Assembly: GCF_000721935.1 (NCBI RefSeq)
Contig: NZ_KL585435.1
Coordinates: 2,127-12,222, forward strand
Reading direction: 5' to 3'
Length of the DNA stretch: 10,096 nucleotides
From: Streptomyces sp. NRRL WC-3549
GTDB lineage: Bacteria > Actinomycetota > Actinomycetes > Streptomycetales > Streptomycetaceae
Shown: positions 5,797 through 10,096 of the stretch, in pieces
Layout: every line of letters starts with the position of its first letter
How positions within the stretch are numbered: the first letter of the stretch is position 1
The notes under the pieces: model-generated
The model's input: only the letters and a program-made list of their open reading frames with translations
Databases searched by the model: none
Told to the model about the DNA's origin: nothing
Position numbers and translations under genes: made by a program

Positions 5797-6293
5797 TCCG
5801 CGTCCGTGTCCTCCGGCTGCAGTCCGGTGGCGATGACCTGCATGATCTCGCCGAGGTTGCGCACCTGGTCCGGGGTGAGCCGGGCGAACATCGCCTGACG
5901 TACGGCGTCGACGTGTCCCGGGGCGGAGCGCGTGAGCATCGCGTGTCCCTCGTCGGTCAGTACCGCGTTCTGGCCGCGCTTGTCGGAGGGGCAGTCCTCG
6001 CGCCGGACCCAGCCGTTCTTCTCCAGCCGTGCGACGGCGTGCGAGAGCCGGGACCGCGTGATCTTGGCGTCCTTGGCCAGCTCGGTCATCCGCTTCCTGC
6101 GGCGCGGCGCCCGGGAGAGCTGGACGAGCAGACCGTAATAGATGTGCGGCATGCCGGCGTCCCGCTGCAGCTGACGGTCGAGGTGGTCCTCCATGAGCGT
6201 GGTGGCGTGCAGATAGGCACGCCAGACGCTCTGTTCTTCGTCCGTGAGCCATCGGGGCCCGCCGGCGGTGGATGCCATGGTCATGTACTCCAC
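5778..6293 (-). CDS. MarR-family transcriptional regulator
   Basis: The 171-residue product is a dimeric winged-helix regulator, usually a repressor released by small phenolic or oxidant ligands. The helix-turn-helix is MTELAKDAKITRSRLSHAVA at about residues 69-88. The wing is DCPSDKRGQNAVLTDEG at 100-116, and helical dimerisation segments flank it. I chose GTG 6293 because AAGAAGAGG ends 7 bases upstream; ATG 6278 is an alternative with a weaker GGAG. The gene is divergent from an aromatic-ring dioxygenase across 110 bases, with two palindromes and overlapping promoters, so control of itself and the dioxygenase is likely. It also converges on the DHA2 exporter, which could be part of the same response. 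The ligand is unknown. Confidence 0.92.
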   Translation of the reverse strand: MEYMTMASTAGGPRWLTDEEQSVWRAYLHATTLMEDHLDRQLQRDAGMPHIYYGLLVQLSRAPRRRKRMTELAKDAKITRSRLSHAVARLEKNGWVRREDCPSDKRGQNAVLTDEGHAMLTRSAPGHVDAVRQAMFARLTPDQVRNLGEIMQVIATGLQPEDTDADLPWLR

Positions 6294-6307
6294 TGTACGA
6301 CCTCTTC

Positions 6308-6336
6308 TTGAAAGTTGAACTAGATACGACTAAGGT
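6308..6336 (+). promoter_or_regulatory. Probable promoter of the dioxygenase gene
   Basis: TTGAAA (6308-6313), a 17-base spacer and TAAGGT (6331-6336) make a fair housekeeping-type promoter. It predicts a start near 6343, about 60 bases before the dioxygenase ATG. The -35 also overlaps the likely MarR leader region. Confidence 0.5.
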
Positions 6337-6364
6337 CTGTCAACATAGGAACTTGAAGCTTCAA
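6313..6364. promoter_or_regulatory. Two palindromes in the MarR-dioxygenase gap: candidate MarR operators
   Basis: A perfect 12-bp palindrome ttgaagcttcaa lies at 6353-6364 and a 9-bp agtt-g-aact at 6313-6321. Both contain TTGAA/TTCAA or TTGAA-like half sites. The first is just downstream of the predicted dioxygenase transcription start, and the second covers both promoters. This placement suits simple repression of both divergent genes. MarR binding is inferred. Confidence 0.55.
6315..6343 (-). promoter_or_regulatory. Probable promoter of the MarR gene
   Basis: On the minus strand a perfect TTGACA lies at 6343-6338. About 15-17 bases on is an A/T-richer segment (TAGTTC / GTTCAA, near 6322-6315) that would act as a poor -10. 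It overlaps the opposite promoter almost completely. Confidence 0.4.
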
Positions 6365-6403
6365 TGAAATTCGCCTTGGCCGGCGTTGAGGAACGGGAGT
6401 GCC

Positions 6404-7183
6404 ATGACTGTCACCGCCGAACGCATGCCCGCCCTGTACCTCTCCCACGGTGCTCCGCCGCTCGCCGACGACCCCCTCTGGCCGGCCGAGCTGGCCGCCT
6501 GGTCCGCGGGTCTGCCGCGCCCGAAGGCGATCCTCATGGTCTCGGCCCATTGGGAGGAGGCCCCGCTCGCGCTCGCCGCCACCCGGACCGTGCCGCTGGT
6601 CTACGACTTCTGGGGTTTTCCCGAGCACTACTACGGCGTGCGCTACGCGGCCCCCGGTGCGCCGAAGCTCGCGGACGACGTCCGCAAGCTGCTGCGCCGG
6701 GCCGGCACCCCGGTCCAGGACATCCCCGACCGAGGCCTCGACCACGGGGCGTACGTACCGCTCGTCGAGATGTACCCGGACGCGGACGTTCCCGTTCTCC
6801 AGATCTCCCTGCCGACGCTGGACCCGCGCGCACTGATGGACATCGGGCGCAGGCTCGCGCCGCTGCGCGACGAGGGAGTGCTGATCGTCGGAAGCGGGTT
6901 CTTCACGCACAACCTGGCGGCGCTGCGCCACGCCGGCGGCACCCCTGGCTGGTCGGCCGAGTTCGACGACTGGGGGCAGCGGGCGCTCCTGGCCGGGGAC
7001 GTCGACGCGCTTCTGGACTTCGAGCACGTTTCGCCGTCGGGCAAGCTGGCCCACCCCCGGACCGAGCACTTCGCCCCGCTCTTCGTGACGCTGGGCGCGG
7101 CGGAGGGCGAGCTCGACCGGGGGCGCAGTGTCATCGACGGTTTCTGGATGGGCCTGGCGAAGCGGTCGGTGCAGTTCGGCTGA
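6404..7183 (+). CDS. DODA/LigB-type extradiol ring-cleavage dioxygenase (YgiD-like)
   Basis: The 259-residue product belongs to the class III extradiol dioxygenase superfamily (LigB fold), in the branch of plant DOPA 4,5-dioxygenase and E. coli YgiD. These are cytoplasmic metalloenzymes that open catechol-type rings with O2. Visible signatures are YLSHGAPPLADD (His15), MVSAHWEE (His49), YDFWGFPEHYY, GLDHGAYVPL (His114), VPVLQISL, GSGFFTHNL (His169) and EHFAPLFVTLGA (His222). His15, His49 and His222 are likely metal ligands, with His114 and His169 as further candidate active-site residues. I chose ATG 6404 over TTG 6386 because GGGAG lies 4 bases upstream and the family begins near this point. 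It is divergent from the MarR gene and alone in its transcript. The true substrate is unknown, and no other aromatic-degradation enzymes are nearby. Confidence 0.9.
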   Translation: MTVTAERMPALYLSHGAPPLADDPLWPAELAAWSAGLPRPKAILMVSAHWEEAPLALAATRTVPLVYDFWGFPEHYYGVRYAAPGAPKLADDVRKLLRRAGTPVQDIPDRGLDHGAYVPLVEMYPDADVPVLQISLPTLDPRALMDIGRRLAPLRDEGVLIVGSGFFTHNLAALRHAGGTPGWSAEFDDWGQRALLAGDVDALLDFEHVSPSGKLAHPRTEHFAPLFVTLGAAEGELDRGRSVIDGFWMGLAKRSVQFG

Positions 7184-7192
7184 GCGGCGGCT

Positions 7193-7287
7193 CCCCGAGC
7201 CGGGGTTGCGTACGGGCATGTGGGACACGTACCGGGAGCGGGGCCGCCGGCCCTTCCGGCGGCCTCGGCCGCGTACTTCCGCGGCCG
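7193..7287. terminator. Cluster of GC-rich hairpins after the dioxygenase gene
   Basis: Three inverted repeats follow the dioxygenase stop: ccccg-agc-cgggg (7193-7205), ggccgccgg-N5-ccggcggcc (7242-7264) and cggccgcg-N6-cgcggccg (7266-7287). The last two are perfect 9- and 8-bp stems, one base apart. They probably end the dioxygenase transcript and that of the minus-strand peptide gene. The rest of 7184-7346 holds no gene I can support. Confidence 0.65.
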
Positions 7288-7346
7288 TGTCCCGGCAACG
7301 GGGCAACCAGTAGTCGGCGCAGGCCGTCTTCCGGAGGGGAGCGCGG

Positions 7347-7493
7347 TCAGGGCCGACGCGCCTCGGGGGTGGAGGTGGCTGGGTCGCACGTGAGCGGCGT
7401 CTCACGGGCGTAGCGGTTGGAGACATCGGTGAGGGCCGTCAGGTCCGCCCCGGTCCCAGGCTTGACCTGCGCATCTGTGGGTATCTGTGGCAT
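7347..7493 (-). CDS. Small 48-residue protein or peptide, function unknown
   Basis: The minus-strand ATG at 7493-7491 is preceded 4 bases away by a perfect AGGAGG, and the frame ends with TGA at 7349-7347. The peptide begins MPQIPTDAQVKPGTGADL and ends TPEARRP. It is hydrophilic, rich in Thr, Pro and Asp, with one Tyr and one Cys (NRYARETPLTCD), and has no signal or TM segment. Third codon positions are mostly G or C except in the first few codons. Its ribosome site is buried in a hairpin immediately before the ATG. It is divergent from hrdD. I do not recognise a family. The length and charged N-terminal half could fit a ribosomally made peptide precursor, but no modifying enzyme is adjacent. 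The same frame stays open upstream to about 7601 without a comparable ribosome site. Confidence 0.5.
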   Translation of the reverse strand: MPQIPTDAQVKPGTGADLTALTDVSNRYARETPLTCDPATSTPEARRP

Positions 7494-7497
7494 CTGT
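7473..7497. repeat. Three copies of ATCTGT(GG) over the peptide start
   Basis: atctgtgg at 7473-7480 and 7483-7490 and atctgt at 7492-7497 are spaced 10 and 9 bases, roughly one helical turn. They cover the start codon and first codons of the peptide gene. They may be a protein-binding array or only reflect the coding sequence. Confidence 0.5.
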
Positions 7498-7517
7498 CCT
7501 CCTGAAGGAGGCGACAG
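7494..7517 (-). promoter_or_regulatory. Hairpin that sequesters the ribosome binding site of the 48-residue peptide
   Basis: In the minus-strand transcript CUGU-(CG bulge)-CCUCC, loop UUCA, then GGAGG-ACAG form a 9-bp stem with a 2-base bulge, ending directly at the AUG (7493). The whole Shine-Dalgarno is paired. This would lower translation unless the stem is opened by a protein, ligand, temperature or an upstream ribosome. The structure is seen directly; the regulatory role is inferred. Confidence 0.55.
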
Positions 7518-7552
7518 GGTACTGCATGATCGCGAAAGTGAATGGCCGGTGT

Positions 7553-7580
7553 GGGAATTCTGTCCGGATTCCAGTCGTTG
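7553..7580 (+). promoter_or_regulatory. SigR/SigE-type promoter of hrdD
   Basis: GGGAAT (7553-7558), exactly 18 bases, then GTTG (7577-7580). This matches the GGAAT-N18-GTT consensus of the Streptomyces thiol-oxidative stress factor SigR and is close to that of the envelope-stress factor SigE. It predicts a start near 7586 and a leader of about 55 bases to the hrdD ATG. From published work I recall that hrdD of S. coelicolor has an ECF-dependent promoter of this kind. Confidence 0.8.
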
Positions 7581-7640
7581 TTTCCATCGGATGCAGGGCA
7601 CCCGGGAGGGTGTCGCGACCTACTCAGCAAGGGAGCACGC

Positions 7641-8642
7641 ATGGCAACCCGTGCCGTCGCCCGTCGTTCGTCCGCCGAGTCCGGCGGGACCGACCGGGCA
7701 AGCAGTGTTCGCGCCGGGGGCGGGGAGATCGCCGACCGCGACCTGGTCGGCATGTACCTCGACGAAATCGCTCGCACACCGCTGCTCGACGCCGCCAAGG
7801 AAGTCGATCTCTCGCAGATGATCGAGGCGGGTGTCTACGCCCAGCAGATCCTCGACGGAGAGGTGGAGAGCAAAGCCGGTGGGGCGAAGCGTGAAGAGCT
7901 GGAAGCGCTGGTCGCCGAGGGCGAGCGCGCCAAGGACGTGTTCATCCGTTCCAACCTCCGGCTCGTCGTTGCCGTGGCCCGCCGCTACCCGAGGGCAGGT
8001 CTGCCCCTGCTCGACCTGATCCAGGAGGGCAACGCGGGCCTGGTGCGCGCCGTCGAGAAGTTCGACTACGCCAAGGGCTTCAAGTTCTCCACGTATGCGA
8101 CGTGGTGGATCCGGCAGGCCATCACCCGGTCCATAGCCGACCAGTCCCGTACCATCCGGCTCCCCGTCCACCTCGTGGAGGAGCTCGGACGGATCCGCCG
8201 GGTCCAGCGTGAGTTCAACCGTGAGCACGGGCGCGACCCGGAGCACGCGGAGATCGCCGCGGAGCTGGGTTCCAACGCCGAGCGCGTCGGTAACGTCCTG
8301 GACTGGGCGCGTGACCCGGTCAGCCTCAACATGTCCGTGGACGACGAGGGGGACACGCAGTTCGGTGACCTGCTGGAGGACACCTCCGCGGTGTCGCCCG
8401 AGCAGTCCGTGATGACGCTGCTGCGCAGTGAGGAGCTGGAGGACCTGATCGGCAAGCTCGACAACCGCACCGCCTCCATCATCCGGATGCGGTACGGGAT
8501 CGAGGACGGCCGGGAGCGCACCCTCACCGAGGTGGGCAAGCAGCACGGCCTCACGCGGGAGCGGATCCGCCAGATCGAGAAGCACGCACTGCTCGAATTG
8601 AAGAAGATGGCTCACGACACGGGCTTTGACGCTGCGGCGTGA
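7641..8642 (+). CDS. hrdD: RNA polymerase sigma factor HrdD (group 2 sigma-70)
   Basis: The 333-residue product directs RNA polymerase to housekeeping-type promoters and is a non-essential relative of the principal factor HrdB. In order: region 1.2 (DRDLVGMYLDEIARTPLL, about 32-49), region 2 (NLRLVVAVARRY, then FDYAKGFKFSTYATWWIRQA at 141-160), region 3 (IRLPVHLVEELGRIRRVQRE, 172-191) and region 4.2 (LTEVGKQHGLTRERIRQIEK, 295-314). The long N-terminal region of primary factors is missing. The opening MATRAVARR and the shortness match the Streptomyces HrdD proteins I know. ATG 7641 has GGGAG 6 bases upstream. The gene has its own ECF-type promoter and is followed by four hairpins, so it is probably monocistronic. 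HrdA or HrdC are less likely alternatives. Confidence 0.93.
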   Translation: MATRAVARRSSAESGGTDRASSVRAGGGEIADRDLVGMYLDEIARTPLLDAAKEVDLSQMIEAGVYAQQILDGEVESKAGGAKREELEALVAEGERAKDVFIRSNLRLVVAVARRYPRAGLPLLDLIQEGNAGLVRAVEKFDYAKGFKFSTYATWWIRQAITRSIADQSRTIRLPVHLVEELGRIRRVQREFNREHGRDPEHAEIAAELGSNAERVGNVLDWARDPVSLNMSVDDEGDTQFGDLLEDTSAVSPEQSVMTLLRSEELEDLIGKLDNRTASIIRMRYGIEDGRERTLTEVGKQHGLTRERIRQIEKHALLELKKMAHDTGFDAAA

Positions 8643-8645
8643 GCC

Positions 8646-8711
8646 GATTACCCCGTAATCTCCCCATCAAGCCGGTTCGCACCGGCCCGACGACCGGTCT
8701 CCTTTCCGGTC
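8646..8711 (+). terminator. Three short hairpins directly after hrdD
   Basis: Inverted repeats gattac-ccc-gtaatc (8646-8660), gccggt-tcgc-accggc (8671-8686) and gaccgg-N8-ccggtc (8692-8711) follow the hrdD stop (8642) in close series. Any of these could be the hrdD terminator. The first starts 4 bases after the stop. Confidence 0.55.
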
Positions 8712-8719
8712 CCCTGAGC

Positions 8720-8757
8720 TGAGTCCCGGCGCCCACCCCCCCCGGCGCCGGGGCTCA
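8720..8757. terminator. Strong bidirectional hairpin terminator between hrdD and the WYL gene
   Basis: Arms 8720-8733 and 8744-8757 pair over 14 bp (one T.G) around a C-rich 10-base loop; the inner part is cccggcgcc/ggcgccggg. It lies in the convergent gap and can serve both genes. Confidence 0.75.
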
Positions 8758-8799
8758 CCCATGTCAGCTCGCGTCCGGCACGGCCGAGCAGGCAACACC

Positions 8800-9769
8800 T
8801 CACCGCCCCCCGGGCGAGGAGGCACGCGTCAGACGGGCGCCCAGGGCATTCAGGTACTCCGCGAGCTGCGGCGGCCCGTGCACATCGAACTCGCAGTCCA
8901 CCAGGGCCAGCCGCATCGCGATCCACTCCAGCGAGTCGGCGGAGACCGCGCGCAGCCGGCACCCGCCCTCACCGGTCGGCTCAGCCGCGCCGAGCGTGCC
9001 GGGCAGCCGCGCGGTGACGAAGTCCGCCGGTGCGCGGAAGCTGACGTCCACGGACAGCTCCGGCTGCTTCCGGGCCATCGACCGGGTGAAGAACTGCGCC
9101 GCGTCCTCACTCCCGGCGGGCAGCTCGCGCGGGGTGAACCGGACCCCCGTGGCGAACGGCTCGGACACCCGGTCCACCCGGAAGGTGCGCCAGTCCTCAC
9201 GTTCCCCGTCGTAGGCGACGAGATACCACCGGCTGCCCGTGCTCACCAGGCTCGACCTGCCGCCTCGACTCGGCGCCGTCCCCCGCGCGGTACGCGAAGC
9301 GCAGCCGCTCATGACCGGTCACGGCCGAGGCGATGACCGTGAGGGTGCCCGGATCGATGGTGGAGCCGTCGCCACGGGTGAGCGGGACGGTGGCCTTCTG
9401 GAGGGAGGAGACGCGATGCCGGAGGCGGGACGGAAGTACCTGTTCCAGCTTGGTCAGGGCCCGTACGGACGCCTCGTCGACCCCTTCGATGGCATGCCCG
9501 GCACCCGCCCTGAGCCCCACCGCGATGGCCACCGCCTCCTCGTCGTCCAGCAGCAGGGGCGGCATCGCGGCACCCGCCACCAAGCGGTACCCGCCGAACG
9601 AACCGCGCGACGCCTCGACCGGGTAGCCGAGGTCACGGAGCCGGTCGATGTCACGCCGGATGGTCCGCGGGCTCACGTCGAGCCGTTCGGCCAGTTCGCT
9701 CCCGGGCCATTCGCGAGGCGTCTGGAGAAGCGACAGCAGATTCAGCAGCCGTGCCGGGGTGTCCGTCAT
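8800..9769 (-). pseudogene. Frameshifted DeoR/YafY-type regulator with WYL domain
   Basis: Two adjoining frames together spell one YafY-like regulator of about 320 residues. The N-terminal part (from ATG 9769, MTDTPARLLNLLSLL) has an HTH_11 domain with SELAERLDVSPRTIRRDIDR and GSFGGYRL. It runs through LRFAYRAGDGAESRRQVEP to about 9250. There the family continuation jumps to another frame: LVSTGSRWYLVAYDGERED, VDRVSEPF, and a C-terminal WYL-associated domain ending RLTRASSPGGR. Between VEP and LVSTG a few bases are missing; family-typical spacing suggests about 8. If read as is, the N-terminal frame ends at 9197 after unrelated residues, giving a protein without most of the WYL domain. Alternatives are a sequencing error or a functional shortened regulator. 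It is divergent from a DHA2 exporter, its likely former target. No good ribosome site is visible before ATG 9769. Confidence 0.8.
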
Positions 9770-9803
9770 GCATGCAGGATGCCCGTACAACAGGACGAGA
9801 ACT

Positions 9804-9824
9804 GACCTAATCGGTCTCTAGGTT
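9804..9824 (+). promoter_or_regulatory. Probable leaderless promoter with overlapping inverted repeats
   Basis: TAGGTT (9819-9824) fits a Streptomyces -10 and is followed by 6 bases and then the exporter ATG at 9831, so transcription would begin at or next to the start codon. There is no clear -35. Overlapping inverted repeats gacc-N5-ggtc (9804-9816) and accta-N9-taggt (9805-9823) cover the -10 and could be a repressor site, perhaps for the divergent regulator. Confidence 0.45.
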
Positions 9825-9830
9825 CTCCGC

Positions 9831-10096
9831 ATGACTTCTTCCGACTCGCAGCCGTCCGCGGTGGCCGCCCGCACGGGTTCCACCGGACCGGCGACGGCAC
9901 CTCAGCAAGCGGACCGGCGCCGCTGGTTCGCGCTCGCGATCGTGATGACCGCGGCCTTCATGGACCTGGTCGACGTCACGATCGTCAACATCGCCATTCC
10001 GAGCATCACCCGGGACACGGGTGCCTCGTTCTCCTCGATCCAGTGGATCACCGCCGGGTACGCCCTCGCCTTCGCCGCCGGTCTGATCACCGGCGG
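9831..10096 (+). CDS. DHA2-family MFS exporter, N-terminal part (3' end outside the window)
   Basis: ATG 9831 opens a frame running to the window edge, giving 88 residues. A polar N-terminal tail (to about 31) precedes TM1, which carries MDLVDVTIVNIAIPSI (residues 44-59), the DHA2 drug:H+ antiporter signature. Then comes the loop with SIQWITAGYALAFAAGLITG (69-88), the start of TM2. This is the same family as the exporter at 4148, but with a clearly different sequence, so it is not a recent duplicate. There is no ribosome site of note upstream, and the -10 position suggests a leaderless mRNA. It is divergent from the broken WYL regulator gene, so its control may be altered in this strain. Confidence 0.88.
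   Translation, partial: MTSSDSQPSAVAARTGSTGPATAPQQADRRRWFALAIVMTAAFMDLVDVTIVNIAIPSITRDTGASFSSIQWITAGYALAFAAGLITG

Noticed and set aside
6386..6403. Upstream TTG start for the dioxygenase
   Set aside because: ATG 6404 has GGGAG at proper distance and matches the family N-terminus; the extra six residues have no support.
7128..7313. 61-codon plus-strand frame after the dioxygenase
   Set aside because: It overlaps the dioxygenase end and the hairpin cluster, is Arg-rich, and has no ribosome site.
6320..7426. 368-codon minus-strand frame across the dioxygenase
   Set aside because: It is antisense to a gene with all LigB/DODA signatures, and it also runs through the MarR-dioxygenase control region and hairpins.
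7620..8615. 331-codon minus-strand frame across hrdD
   Set aside because: It mirrors a strongly conserved sigma factor and has no recognisable motif.
1..10096. Insertion sequences, rRNA, riboswitches or a toxin-antitoxin pair
   Set aside because: No transposase, terminal inverted repeats, rRNA segments or known riboswitch cores were seen. The peptide gene near hrdD has no partner.

Overview
The window is high-GC actinomycete DNA, almost certainly from Streptomyces. The reasons are strong G/C bias at third codon positions, GTG/ATG starts with AGGAGG-type ribosome sites, a DHA2-rich gene complement, and a sigma factor that I recognise as HrdD, a Streptomyces group 2 principal-like sigma factor. 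I see no complete undescribed defence or biosynthetic system. The points most worth following up are a damaged integrative-element end, a small peptide gene whose ribosome site is buried in a hairpin, and several unexplained repeat clusters.

Left end (1-1442): a partial excisionase-like gene overlaps a tyrosine integrase gene by one base. The integrase points at the 3' end of a tRNA-Arg(CCU) gene on the other strand, with a 20-bp hairpin between them. This is the usual layout of the integrase end of an actinomycete integrative element seated in a tRNA gene; the rest of the element would lie to the left. The integrase has apparently lost part of its core-binding domain and has two compensating frame changes, so the element may be unable to move.

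Middle (1564-7183): this looks chromosomal. A secreted M6-type metalloprotease (minus) is divergent from a TetR-family regulator (plus). The TetR gene is followed by a degenerate 16-17 bp repeat tract and a 14-TM DHA2 drug exporter. The exporter converges on a MarR-family regulator (minus) across a 32-bp tandem repeat and a strong hairpin. The MarR gene is divergent from a DODA/LigB-type extradiol dioxygenase (plus), with overlapping promoters and palindromes in the shared 110-bp gap. The pairing suggests MarR control of the dioxygenase, and either TetR or MarR could act on the exporter.

Right end (7184-10096): a GC-rich hairpin cluster, then a likely 48-residue peptide gene (minus) divergent from hrdD (plus). 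hrdD has a near-perfect SigR/SigE-type promoter (GGGAAT-N18-GTT), so it probably responds to thiol-oxidative or envelope stress. After a run of four hairpins comes a WYL/YafY-type regulator gene (minus) that is broken by a frameshift. Divergent from it is the start of a second DHA2 exporter, which runs off the window and appears to have a leaderless promoter.
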